34,141 nt of DNA, taken from the NCBI RefSeq assembly GCF_001179945.1, contig NZ_CVSG01000062.1, forward strand, positions 1-34,141, given 5' to 3'. Below are positions 8,353 through 16,883 of this stretch, piece by piece (the stretch's first letter is position 1; every line of letters starts with the position of its first letter). A program made the position numbers and the translations under genes. This DNA is from Candidatus Pelagibacter communis. Its GTDB lineage: Bacteria > Pseudomonadota > Alphaproteobacteria > Pelagibacterales > Pelagibacteraceae. The notes beneath the pieces are model-generated. The model was not told where the DNA came from and ran no database searches. It saw only the letters and a list, made by a program, of their open reading frames with translations.

Positions 8353-9202
8353 GTTTTTAAAATATTTTTTTCAAGCAATTATTGTTTATTTATTTTTTAT
8401 AATAGGAAAGTTAGTTGGTATTAAGTTGAGTAGAATAATATTCTCCTCGATTTTTAAATTAGTTGCACCTACTTTCAAATCCAAAAAAATTATAGATAAA
8501 AATCTTAGTATCTTTGCTTCAGAAGTTCCAAATATTAATAAAAAACAAATTATATTAGAAATGTGGGAAAACTATGGAATGACATTTATCGAGTATATAT
8601 TTTTAAATACTTTTAGAAAAAATTCTTCCCATATAGAGTTTAAGGGTGATGAAAATCTAAATATTGCAATTTCAAAAAAAAGACCTTTGATCTTTGTCTC
8701 AGGTCATTTTGCAAATTTTGAATTAATGTCTATGGAAATAACAAAAAGAAATATTAAATTAGCTACAATCTATAGGCCGCTAAATAATATTTTTTTAAAT
8801 CCATTTATGGAATTTCTAAGGAAAAAGTTTATTTGTAAGAATCAAATAAAAAAAGGATTGAACGGGGTAAGAGATGCTATTGAATACATAAAAAATGATT
8901 TTAGTATTGCTTTGATGATTGATCAAAGAGTAAGTGAGGGAGTGAAAATCAATTTTTTTAAGAAACCAGCTTTAACCACTACCCTTCCTGCTCAACTAGC
9001 ATTAAAATATAAATTATCTATTGTTCCAGTTTTTATTCAACGAAAATCAAATAATAAATTTGTAGTAGAATTTCAAAATGAAATAAAGTCTGAAGACTTT
9101 CATGATAAACTTAAACTTACAAAAAAGTTGAATGAAGTTCTTGAAAAGATGGTAATGAGAAATCCAACTCAATGGATTTGGACTCATAATAGATGGAAAT
9201 AG
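8345..9202 (+). CDS. lpxL: Lipid A biosynthesis late acyltransferase (LpxL/HtrB family)
   Basis: 285 residues, one N-terminal hydrophobic anchor (about residues 5-30), then the acyltransferase domain. The catalytic HX4E motif is SGHFANFE near residues 119-126; MIDQRVSEGVKINFF carries the second conserved block, and the C-terminal NPTQWIWTHNRWK is a hallmark of LpxL/LpxM proteins. It adds a secondary acyl chain to Kdo2-lipid IVA. Only one late acyltransferase is present here, so LpxL versus LpxM cannot be separated by sequence reading alone. It is the last gene of the lipid A run; it ends one base before the convergent DUF2093 gene, leaving no room for an intergenic terminator. Confidence 0.9.
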   Translation: MIKFLKYFFQAIIVYLFFIIGKLVGIKLSRIIFSSIFKLVAPTFKSKKIIDKNLSIFASEVPNINKKQIILEMWENYGMTFIEYIFLNTFRKNSSHIEFKGDENLNIAISKKRPLIFVSGHFANFELMSMEITKRNIKLATIYRPLNNIFLNPFMEFLRKKFICKNQIKKGLNGVRDAIEYIKNDFSIALMIDQRVSEGVKINFFKKPALTTTLPAQLALKYKLSIVPVFIQRKSNNKFVVEFQNEIKSEDFHDKLKLTKKLNEVLEKMVMRNPTQWIWTHNRWK

Positions 9203-9203
9203 T

Positions 9204-9398
9204 TTATCTATTTAATTTTTGGTATTTTTTGTCTACCTCAATAGGAGAATAATAAGCTTCTTGCAAATCTACATTCCAATAATTTAAATCTTGTAATTTA
9301 ATTTTTTTTCCTGAAACAGCACACAAGACATAATCTCCTTCTTCAATAATCTCGAAAGAATTGTGTTTGAAAAGAAGTTTAGCTTTTTTTTCAATCAT
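9204..9398 (-). CDS. DUF2093 small conserved protein
   Basis: 64 residues when started at the ATG at 9398; the open frame extends further upstream, but that extension overlaps the start of purD and does not resemble the family. The core, about EEGDYVLCAVSGKKIKL then YWNVDLQEAYYSP, matches DUF2093, a short alphaproteobacterial protein with a characteristic CAVTG-like turn and YW-x-x-x-QEAY end. Function unknown. It is divergent from purD with only 28 bases between start codons, and ends one base from lpxL. Confidence 0.8.
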   Translation of the reverse strand: MIEKKAKLLFKHNSFEIIEEGDYVLCAVSGKKIKLQDLNYWNVDLQEAYYSPIEVDKKYQKLNR

Positions 9399-9426
9399 GT
9401 TTAAATTATACATTATATCAATAGAT

Positions 9427-10689
9427 ATGAATATTGGATTAATAGGGAGTGGAGGCAGAGAACATGCTTTATGCCAAAAACTGTTTGAGTCAAGGTCCTC
9501 AAAAAAAATCTTTTGTTTTCCAGGCAATGCTGGCACTGCAGATATAGCAACAAATATTGACGTAGATATTCTAAACTTTAATAAGATTTATAAACTTATA
9601 AAGTTTCATAAAATTGATATTGTTATCGTTGGACCAGAAGAACCTTTGGTAAAAGGGTTGGTAAACTTCCTTAATAAAAAAAAAGTAAAAGTATTTGGAC
9701 CAAATAAATATGCTTCAAAATTAGAAGGGTCAAAGGCATTTATGAAAAACTTATGCAAAGCTAATAAAATTCCAACTGCAAATTTTAAAATTTGTAGATC
9801 TTTAAGACATGTCAAAAATTTTTTAAAAATTAGTAATTTTCCAATAGTAGTAAAAGCAGATGGTCTTGCTGCTGGAAAGGGTGTAACTATTTGCAAAAAT
9901 AAAAAAGCAGTATTAAATATCTCGGATGAAATTTTTAAAGGCAAGTTTAAATCTTCAAAAAAGGTTGTTTTAGAGGAATTTCTTAAAGGTGAGGAAGCAA
10001 GTTATTTTTTGGTCGTTGACAAAAATAATTTTAAATTTTTCGGTACAGCACAAGATCACAAACGTGTAGGAGAAAAAGATAGAGGCCCCAATACAGGGGG
10101 GATGGGTGCATATTCCCCAGCCCTTATCATAAATAAAGAGGTAGAAAAGAAAATTATTGAAAAAATTGTTAAGCCAACTTTAACCGCACTGAAGAAAAAA
10201 AAACAACCTTACAAAGGTATTTTATACGTAGGCTTAATGATAAAAAATAATGAGCCTTACTTAATAGAATATAATGTAAGAATGGGAGACCCAGAGTGCC
10301 AAGTAATATTACCAAGATTAAAAACAGATTTACTTTCAATTATTAAAAATACTATTAATGACAACCTAAAAAATATTAAAATTAAATGGCGAAAAGAGAA
10401 AAGCATGACAATAGTTTTATGTTCAAAGGGTTATCCAGGAAAGTATAAAAAAAATGTGAGAGTTAATAATCTAAAAGATTTAAAATTAAAAGAAAATAGT
10501 TTTATTTTTCATGCTGGAACTAAACTTTTCCAAAATAAGATTTATTCGGTCGGTGGAAGGGTTCTCAATATTACATCTATCGGAAATAATCTAACCAAAG
10601 TAAGAAAAGATATAATTAAAATTATAAAAAAGATTAACTGGAAATCCGGTTTTTTCAGAAAAGATATAGGTTGGAAGATAATAAATTAA
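9427..10689 (+). CDS. purD: Phosphoribosylamine-glycine ligase (GAR synthetase)
   Basis: 420 residues, the family's normal length. It catalyses the second step of purine synthesis, joining glycine to phosphoribosylamine with ATP. The N-terminus MNIGLIGSGGREHAL is the exact family opening, so I start at the ATG at 9427 even though the open frame continues 66 bases upstream. ATP-grasp elements seen: VVKADGLAAGKGV, VLEEFLKGEEAS, and the metal/ATP site around EYNVRMGDPECQ. A PurD signature, HKRVGEKDRGPNTGGMGAYSP, spans the middle. The next gene, rsmD, starts one base after its stop. It shares a 28-base upstream region with the divergent DUF2093 gene. Confidence 0.96.
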   Translation: MNIGLIGSGGREHALCQKLFESRSSKKIFCFPGNAGTADIATNIDVDILNFNKIYKLIKFHKIDIVIVGPEEPLVKGLVNFLNKKKVKVFGPNKYASKLEGSKAFMKNLCKANKIPTANFKICRSLRHVKNFLKISNFPIVVKADGLAAGKGVTICKNKKAVLNISDEIFKGKFKSSKKVVLEEFLKGEEASYFLVVDKNNFKFFGTAQDHKRVGEKDRGPNTGGMGAYSPALIINKEVEKKIIEKIVKPTLTALKKKKQPYKGILYVGLMIKNNEPYLIEYNVRMGDPECQVILPRLKTDLLSIIKNTINDNLKNIKIKWRKEKSMTIVLCSKGYPGKYKKNVRVNNLKDLKLKENSFIFHAGTKLFQNKIYSVGGRVLNITSIGNNLTKVRKDIIKIIKKINWKSGFFRKDIGWKIIN

Positions 10690-10690
10690 A

Positions 10691-11254
10691 ATGAGGATAA
10701 TTAGTGGCAAATTGAAAGGAAGACAAATACAATTTGTAAAATCAAAGATAACTAGACCTTTAAAAGATTCTGTAAAAGAGAATATTTTTAATATTTTGAA
10801 ACACTCTAACAAAATTGAAATCCAAATTAATAAAGCAAAAATATTAGACTTATATTCAGGTATTGGATCTTTTGGAATAGAGTGTATATCTCGTGGGGCT
10901 AAAAACGTAACCTTTGTTGAAAAAGAGCAAAAAATAATTAATTTATTGAAAGAAAATTTAATTAATTTATCGATCGTTAAACAAGCAAAAGTTTTCAATC
11001 AAGAAATAAAAAATACTAATAATTTTTTAAAATATAAATATGATATATTTTTTTTTGACCCTCCTTTTAAGGAGAATAATTTTATTGAAATCCTACAAAA
11101 AATAAGTAAGAAAAAATGTTTTAACAACAAACATCTTGTTATCATTCATCGTGAAAAAAATACTCATGATAAACTTGATGAAATTTTAAATGTTTTAATG
11201 ACACGTCAATATGGACGTTCTGAAATTATCTTTGGCAAGTTTAACTTAGATTAA
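10691..11254 (+). CDS. rsmD: 16S rRNA (guanine966-N2)-methyltransferase
   Basis: 187 residues, RsmD/YhhF family, which methylates G966 of 16S rRNA using S-adenosylmethionine. N-terminal MRIISGKLKGRQ and TRPLKDSVKENIFNIL (near residues 21-36) are family marks. The SAM-binding loop is DLYSGIGSFGIE at 53-64 and the catalytic N2-guanine motif is DPPF at 123-126 (DPPY in most homologues). It starts one base after purD. Its last 14 bases overlap the end of the convergent pgi gene. Confidence 0.93.
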   Translation: MRIISGKLKGRQIQFVKSKITRPLKDSVKENIFNILKHSNKIEIQINKAKILDLYSGIGSFGIECISRGAKNVTFVEKEQKIINLLKENLINLSIVKQAKVFNQEIKNTNNFLKYKYDIFFFDPPFKENNFIEILQKISKKKCFNNKHLVIIHREKNTHDKLDEILNVLMTRQYGRSEIIFGKFNLD

Positions 11255-12458
11255 TTTTAGTAATTTTTTTTACTTGCTCTACTGCTGGTTGATCAAATGG
11301 ATTAATTCCCAATATTTTTCCAACAATAGAAATTTCTAAAATAAAATAAGAGAATAATTGACTTAGCGTCTCTTCATCGTATTTTTTGATTTTAAGTTCC
11401 CTAAAAGGAATTTTATTTTTTTTAAAAGTTTTTATTAACGCCTCTTTTTGTGCATTTCTAATTTCAATTAGATCTTTGTTATGTAGATAATCTATATATT
11501 TAGAGACTTTTTTTATCTTAATTTTTTTTCTTACATTCTCATCTAAGCTAAATATATGAAATAATTTATCCTTTGGTCCATCAAGGTATAGTTGTAACGC
11601 ACTATGGTGGTCTTTCGGCGCTGAGGATATTACAGGCATTAGTCCCTTTCCTTTTTTTCCTAAGCTTTCAGCAATAAGTTGCTGACACCAATACAGAAAT
11701 TTTTCTAATCTTGGTGAGTAGTTTAAAAATATAAGGCTCTTTAATTTTTTGTGACAAACTATATTGGCAACTTTAACACTACTCTCTTTAAGAAAAGATC
11801 CTTTAATTGATAAATAAAAATTTTTTAGATTTTTTCTGAGAGAGAAAATATTTATTCCCATAAGATACGCTGGCAAAATACCAACTTCAGACAAAACTGA
11901 ATATCTTCCCCCGATATAATGTTTATGCTCGACATGAAATAAATTATATTTTTTTGATATTTCAAATAATGCATTATTTTTTTTTTCTGAAATTAAAATC
12001 AAATTTTTTTGATTTTTTTTTATTTTATTTATAAAAAAAAAATTTGAAATAGTTTCAATCGTATTGCCTGATTTTGAAATTACAATAAAAAGAACAGATT
12101 TTTTATTTATTTGTTGTTTAAAATCTAAGGCTTTTTCATAATCAATGTTATCAAAAAAAAATAAGTTCTTTTTAATTTTTTTTTCTAAAAACTTAAATAT
12201 TGCATGAGATCCAAGGACTGAGCCCCCCATTCCAATAATTGCAATATTTTTATACTTTTTAAATTTTTGCAAATCTTTGATTTTAAAACTTAATCTGAAT
12301 TTTTTACTTAAAATATTATAAACATTTTCCGGTTCGTCAATTTGAGCTGTTACTTCTTTTTCAATTTTGAAATATTTTTTATAAAATTTATTAGATAATT
12401 TTTTATTTAAATATTTTGGATATATATTATTTTCGAATATGAATTTATTATTTTTCAC
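11241..12458 (-). CDS. pgi: Glucose-6-phosphate isomerase
   Basis: 405 residues, interconverting glucose-6-phosphate and fructose-6-phosphate. It has two SIS-type halves. Visible motifs: IIGMGGSVLGSHA (sugar phosphate loop), ISKSGNTIET, GGRYSVLSEVGILPAY (PGI signature 1 region), and APKDHHSALQLYLDGPKD with the conserved His; the final FDQPAVEQVK corresponds to the family's second signature and holds the catalytic Lys. It is much shorter than E. coli Pgi (549) but close to compact bacterial forms. The start overlaps the bamF stop by 4 bases, making it the last gene of the HAD-ribF-ileS-lspA-bamF-pgi run. Confidence 0.93.
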   Translation of the reverse strand: MKNNKFIFENNIYPKYLNKKLSNKFYKKYFKIEKEVTAQIDEPENVYNILSKKFRLSFKIKDLQKFKKYKNIAIIGMGGSVLGSHAIFKFLEKKIKKNLFFFDNIDYEKALDFKQQINKKSVLFIVISKSGNTIETISNFFFINKIKKNQKNLILISEKKNNALFEISKKYNLFHVEHKHYIGGRYSVLSEVGILPAYLMGINIFSLRKNLKNFYLSIKGSFLKESSVKVANIVCHKKLKSLIFLNYSPRLEKFLYWCQQLIAESLGKKGKGLMPVISSAPKDHHSALQLYLDGPKDKLFHIFSLDENVRKKIKIKKVSKYIDYLHNKDLIEIRNAQKEALIKTFKKNKIPFRELKIKKYDEETLSQLFSYFILEISIVGKILGINPFDQPAVEQVKKITKINLS

Positions 12459-12766
12459 TTACGTATTCTATCTATTATAGTGTCTTCAACTGAGGATGGG
12501 TTATTTTCTTTTGGTTTGTTAGAGCTTGGAGATTTTAAAATTTTTTTAATTCTATCCTCATCTTCGTCATCTTTTTTTTTAGACAAAGAACCTGGCTCAG
12601 GAATTTTATTAAAATCTGGTGGCAAAACTAACGGCTCTTTTTTCTTCACTAAAAATTCATCTGTAGACTTTATTTTTTCATTTCTTAAAACTTTTCCTGC
12701 TTCCTCGAAGGTAGTACAAGAAAGCAAGATTGAAGGTAAAAATAAAGTTAATAAAATTTTTTTCAT
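12455..12766 (-). CDS. bamF: BamF-like (DUF3035) outer membrane lipoprotein
   Basis: 103 residues. A lipoprotein signal peptide is clear: MKKILLTLFLPSILLSC, with lipobox LLSC and Cys17 as the lipidated residue. The following region, DEFLVKKKEPLVLPPDF near residues 37-53, matches the DUF3035 core described as BamF, a lipoprotein of the alphaproteobacterial BAM outer-membrane protein insertion complex. The remainder is acidic and low complexity (KKDDEDEDR). It starts directly after the lspA stop; LspA is the peptidase that would process it. Function is inferred from the family; the protein is short, so confidence in the subunit name is moderate. Confidence 0.8.
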   Translation of the reverse strand: MKKILLTLFLPSILLSCTTFEEAGKVLRNEKIKSTDEFLVKKKEPLVLPPDFNKIPEPGSLSKKKDDEDEDRIKKILKSPSSNKPKENNPSSVEDTIIDRIRK

Positions 12767-13243
12767 TTATTTGTCTTTTATAAAAAAACCTTTAGTTATG
12801 AAACATATAACGCCAATTGTAATAAAAATATCTGCAATATTGAATGTAAACCAATGAAAATTACCATAATGAATATCTATAAAATCTGGCACAGCTTTAA
12901 ACAAAATTCTATCGTAAAAATTTCCAAGTGCTCCGCCGATTATAAGAGAAAATGCAGTTTTATCAAACTTGTCAGATTTTAATGAAATAAAAATTAAGGC
13001 AATTACAATTATTCCCACTATTACCGAAATAGTGTTATATATTAAATTAGAGTCAGTACTTAAAAATCCAAATCCAATTCCAGTGTTCCAGATTAAATCA
13101 AAATTCATGAAATCATTTATGTAAATAAGATTTTCATTTAAATTACTAAGCATGAAAGTTTTGGAATATCTGTCTAAAAAAAAAACAAAAAGAATTAGAA
13201 AAAACATTAAAATGTTCTCTTTTAAAAAAATAACTTTATTCAT
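12767..13243 (-). CDS. lspA: Lipoprotein signal peptidase II
   Basis: 158 residues when started at the ATG whose first base is shared with the ileS stop (TAATG overlap); the open frame continues upstream inside ileS but that part is not LspA-like. LspA cleaves prolipoprotein signal peptides in the inner membrane. Four hydrophobic helices are visible. Family motifs: FFLDRYSK near residues 22-28, NTGIGFGF at 53-60, GGALGNFYDR at 103-112 and VPDFID at 118-123 with catalytic Asp120; NIADIFITIG at 135-144 supplies the second catalytic Asp, Asp138. It sits between ileS and a lipoprotein gene, extending the conserved ribF-ileS-lspA order. Confidence 0.95.
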   Translation of the reverse strand: MNKVIFLKENILMFFLILFVFFLDRYSKTFMLSNLNENLIYINDFMNFDLIWNTGIGFGFLSTDSNLIYNTISVIVGIIVIALIFISLKSDKFDKTAFSLIIGGALGNFYDRILFKAVPDFIDIHYGNFHWFTFNIADIFITIGVICFITKGFFIKDK

Positions 13244-15972
13244 TATATAGTGACTTTCTGACAACGATCGCATTTTGTTTCTAAAATTTTCCAACATCTA
13301 GGACATTTAGACCCTTCTGCTTTTTTTACTTCAATTTTGAGATCACCTTTTTTATCAGTTTTTTGTTTTACAGCCTTAGAGGTAATAAAGTATTCCGCTA
13401 AATCTAATCCCTCTAAAAAATTAAAATTTTTCTCATCAGTAGAAATAGTTAAGTCAGCTTCAAGACTAGAACCTATTATTTTTTTTCCTCTTTTTTCCTC
13501 AATAGCTATGTTTGCGGCTTGTTTTATTTTGAACAAATTTATCCATTTCTCATTTAATTTTGGATTTTCCCAAACTTCTGGAATTATTGGAAAATTTTTC
13601 TCGTGAATACTATTTTTTTCCTTTCCTACCAAATTATAAATTTCTTCTGAAGTAAAAACCAATATTGGAGCAAACCATTTTAACAGACATTCTAAAATAA
13701 TGTTTAAAATAATAACACAATTTTTTCTTTTTTTTGAATTTAAACTATCACAATAAAGAGAGTCTTTTCTAATATCAAAATAAAATGATGATAGATCTAA
13801 AGTACAAAAGTTTATTAGCTCTTTATAAAGTTTATGAAAATTATATTTATAAAAATTATCCTTAAAAGATTTTTCTATTTCAAATAATCTATGCAATATA
13901 AACTGTTCCAACTCATCAAATTCTTTAAATTTAATTTCTTGAAAATTTTGTGGATTAAATTCATCTTTCAAATTTCCAAGCATATACCTAAAAGTATTTC
14001 TTATTTTTCTGTAAGACTCTGCGTGTTGAGAGAGTATAGTCTTGTCAATTCTTATATCCTCTGCATAATCGGAAGCCGCAACCCAAAGTCTAAGTATATC
14101 TGCTCCATAGTTTTTAAGAATATCCTCAGGGGAAATTACATTGCCTAATGATTTTGACATTTTTAACCCTTTCCCGTCCACAACAAAACCATGCGATAAA
14201 ATATTTTCAAAGGGTGCTTTGCCTCTAGTTCCACATGACTCTAACAACGAAGAGTGAAACCAGCCTCTATGTTGATCGGACCCTTCTAAATACATGTCTG
14301 CTGGCCATTTTAATTCTTTTCGTTTTTCGAGAACGAAGCTATGAGTAGAACCACTATCAAACCATACTTCGACAATATCATTCAATTTTTCATAATCAGC
14401 AGGATCATAATCCTCTCCAAGAAAAATTTTTGGGTCATCTGAGAACCAGCAGTCTGAACCTTGTTTCTCATAAATAGTTGCAATTCTATCTATAACTTTT
14501 TGATCTTTTAGAGGTTTTTTAGTTTTTTTATTGATAAAAATTGGTAATGGAACTCCCCAAACTCTTTGTCTTGAAACACACCAATCTGGCCTTCCCTCAA
14601 TCATAGATAACAATCTTTCTTTCCCTTTGTTAGGGTAAAAAGTAGTTTCATTGATTGCTTTTATCGCTTTAGATCTCAAATCATTTTGTTGCATTGAAAT
14701 AAACCATTGCGGTGTCGCCCTATAAATTAAAGGAGCTTTTGATCTCCATGAGTGTGGGTAGCTATGGTTTAACTTTCCATCTTTAAGTAATTTATTTTGC
14801 TCTTTTAATTTTTCAATTACAATTTTATCTGCTTTAAAAATATGTGTGTTCTGAAAGTAAGGTATTTCTTTAGTATAAAGTCCTGAGCTATCAACAGTAT
14901 AGAGTGAAGGAATGTTATTTTTCAAACATAAATTAAAATCATCAGGGCCATGGCTTGGAGCGCAGTGAACAACTCCAGTTCCTTGTTCTAAATTAACAAA
15001 CTGGGCATCTAGCATGGGTACATCATAGTCAAATTTCATATCAGAAAATGGATGTTTGCAAATTACTCCTTTAAAGTCTGAACCTTTAAAGGTTTTAAGT
15101 TCTTTGTAATTTTTGATTTCACAATCTTTTACTATTGAGTTAATTAAGTTTTTTGCAACTACAATTTTCTTCTCTTTAAAGTTTTCAAGCTCATCTATTT
15201 GTAAAACGGAGTATTCAATATTATTATTAAATGCTAATGCTTTATTTGCAGGTATAGTCCACGGAGTCGTGGTCCAAATTACTACGCTAGCATCTTTTAA
15301 ATAGTCTTTATTGGATGATTTGATCTTAAAAGCAACGTAGATTGTATTTGAAGTATGATCCAAATATTCGACCTCGGCATCGGCTAAGGCAGTTTTTTCC
15401 ACTGTAGACCACAAAACGGGTTTAAAACCCTGGTATAAACTTCCATCTAATAGAAACTTTCCAAGCTCTCTTACTATCTGAGCTTCTGCTTCAAAACTCA
15501 TTGTCGAATAATAATTTTCAAAATCGCCAACTACGCCCAGTCTCTTAAATTCTTTAATATGAACATCAATCCAATTTTTAGCAAATTCCCTGCATTCCTG
15601 CCTAAAATCTTTAATTGGCACATCATCTTTATTTTTCTTCTTTTTTTTGTATTGCTCCTCAATTTTCCACTCTATGGGTAATCCATGGCAATCCCATCCG
15701 GGCACATAAATTGAGTCTTTACCATCCATTTGATGAAAACGTGAAATCATATCTTTTAATATTTTATTAAGGGCAGTTCCCATATGTATATGACCATTTG
15801 CATATGGTGGGCCGTCATGTAGAACAAATTTTTCTTTTCCTTTTGAAATTTTTCTCAATTTTTCAAAAATTTTAATTTGATCCCATTTTTTTAAAATCTC
15901 CGGCTCTTTAGTTGGTAAACTTGCTTTCATTGAAAAAGCTGTTTTAGGTAATTGTAATGAATCTTTAGACAT
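13243..15972 (-). CDS. ileS: Isoleucyl-tRNA synthetase
   Basis: 909 residues, class Ia synthetase charging tRNA-Ile. The first ATP-binding signature is at residues 60-70 (GHIHMGTALNK), where the usual HIGH is HMGT at 63-66. The second is GLKMSKSLGN. WTTTPWTIPANKAL marks the CP1 editing domain. A C-terminal zinc knuckle is formed by Cys890, Cys893, Cys901 and Cys904 (CPRCW...CDRC). Gene order ribF-ileS-lspA is conserved with many proteobacteria. Its start overlaps the ribF end by 8 bases and its stop overlaps lspA by one base. The HMGT form is discussed as a finding; all other synthetase parts look intact, so it should be active. Confidence 0.97.
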   Translation of the reverse strand: MSKDSLQLPKTAFSMKASLPTKEPEILKKWDQIKIFEKLRKISKGKEKFVLHDGPPYANGHIHMGTALNKILKDMISRFHQMDGKDSIYVPGWDCHGLPIEWKIEEQYKKKKKNKDDVPIKDFRQECREFAKNWIDVHIKEFKRLGVVGDFENYYSTMSFEAEAQIVRELGKFLLDGSLYQGFKPVLWSTVEKTALADAEVEYLDHTSNTIYVAFKIKSSNKDYLKDASVVIWTTTPWTIPANKALAFNNNIEYSVLQIDELENFKEKKIVVAKNLINSIVKDCEIKNYKELKTFKGSDFKGVICKHPFSDMKFDYDVPMLDAQFVNLEQGTGVVHCAPSHGPDDFNLCLKNNIPSLYTVDSSGLYTKEIPYFQNTHIFKADKIVIEKLKEQNKLLKDGKLNHSYPHSWRSKAPLIYRATPQWFISMQQNDLRSKAIKAINETTFYPNKGKERLLSMIEGRPDWCVSRQRVWGVPLPIFINKKTKKPLKDQKVIDRIATIYEKQGSDCWFSDDPKIFLGEDYDPADYEKLNDIVEVWFDSGSTHSFVLEKRKELKWPADMYLEGSDQHRGWFHSSLLESCGTRGKAPFENILSHGFVVDGKGLKMSKSLGNVISPEDILKNYGADILRLWVAASDYAEDIRIDKTILSQHAESYRKIRNTFRYMLGNLKDEFNPQNFQEIKFKEFDELEQFILHRLFEIEKSFKDNFYKYNFHKLYKELINFCTLDLSSFYFDIRKDSLYCDSLNSKKRKNCVIILNIILECLLKWFAPILVFTSEEIYNLVGKEKNSIHEKNFPIIPEVWENPKLNEKWINLFKIKQAANIAIEEKRGKKIIGSSLEADLTISTDEKNFNFLEGLDLAEYFITSKAVKQKTDKKGDLKIEVKKAEGSKCPRCWKILETKCDRCQKVTI

Positions 15973-16882
15973 TGTAATTTTTTGCCTTTTTAATATCAGT
16001 TTTTATTTGTTTCTTGAGCAATTCAATACTTTTAAATTTTTTCTCGCCTCTAATAAATTTTTTAAAACTCACACTTATCACTTTATTATATAAATTTTTA
16101 TTAATTCCAAAGATATTTGTTTCTAATAATAAACTTTGTCCATTAAAAGTAGGTCTGTAACCAATATTAGCTATACCTTTTTTGTTAAAATCACTGGTTT
16201 TTACTTTTACCGCGTAAACACCAAGTCTTGGAACTACATAATTTCCCATTTTAAGATTACATGTTGGAAATCCAATTTTTCGACCCCTTTTTTCTCCCAT
16301 AATAACCTTACCATCTACAACCCAGTTTCTATTTAATAATTTATTAACTTCTGTAATTTTTCCTTCCCTTATTTTTTTTCGTATTAAAGTTGAGGAAATT
16401 AATTTATTCTTCTTTTTGAAGGGATTAATAATTAAGTTTTTATAATCAAATTGTTTTTCAAATTTTTTGAGTGTCTTTATACTTCCTCTTCTTTTAAAAC
16501 CAAATCTAAAATTTTTACTAACATACAAATATTTGCAATTTGTTTTTTTAAATATCATTTTTTCTATAAATTGTTCAGCTGATAATTTTGAAAATTTTTT
16601 GTTAAATTTTATAATTATAAGAAAATCAATTTTAAATTTTTTAAATTGATTTATTTTTTGGTATAATGAATTAATTCTATGACTTTTGATTCTTTTATTG
16701 AAAAACATCACAGGTATTGGCTCAAAAGTCATTATGCCGAAAGGAAGTTTATTTTTCATAGCTTTTTTTTTAGCTTCAAAAATAACTTTCTGATGACCTA
16801 GATGGACTCCATCAAAATTTCCAATTGCAAGCACACCCTTTTGATGTTTTTTTGTTAAATTAGCATCACTATAAGTTTTCAT
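15965..16882 (-). CDS. ribF: Bifunctional riboflavin kinase / FAD synthetase
   Basis: 305 residues. The N-terminal FAD synthetase (nucleotidyltransferase) domain shows AIGNFDGVHLGHQ near residues 20-32, with the HxGH motif, and ISSTLIRKKIREG near residues 162-174. The C-terminal riboflavin kinase domain shows GRKIGFPTCNL near residues 199-209 with the PTxN signature, then GVYAVKV. It makes FMN and FAD from riboflavin. It starts one base after the upstream HAD gene and overlaps ileS by 8 bases, so all are likely on one transcript. Confidence 0.95.
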   Translation of the reverse strand: MKTYSDANLTKKHQKGVLAIGNFDGVHLGHQKVIFEAKKKAMKNKLPFGIMTFEPIPVMFFNKRIKSHRINSLYQKINQFKKFKIDFLIIIKFNKKFSKLSAEQFIEKMIFKKTNCKYLYVSKNFRFGFKRRGSIKTLKKFEKQFDYKNLIINPFKKKNKLISSTLIRKKIREGKITEVNKLLNRNWVVDGKVIMGEKRGRKIGFPTCNLKMGNYVVPRLGVYAVKVKTSDFNKKGIANIGYRPTFNGQSLLLETNIFGINKNLYNKVISVSFKKFIRGEKKFKSIELLKKQIKTDIKKAKNYNV

Positions 16883-16883
16883 A

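Noticed and set aside
9361-9426. Upstream extension of purD and the matching extension of the DUF2093 frame (9399-9536)
   Set aside because: Both extensions overlap the other gene and lack family similarity; starts at 9427 and 9398 fit the families.
13244-13297. Longer lspA start inside ileS
   Set aside because: The extra 18 residues are the ileS zinc knuckle region in another frame; LspA begins at the TAATG overlap.
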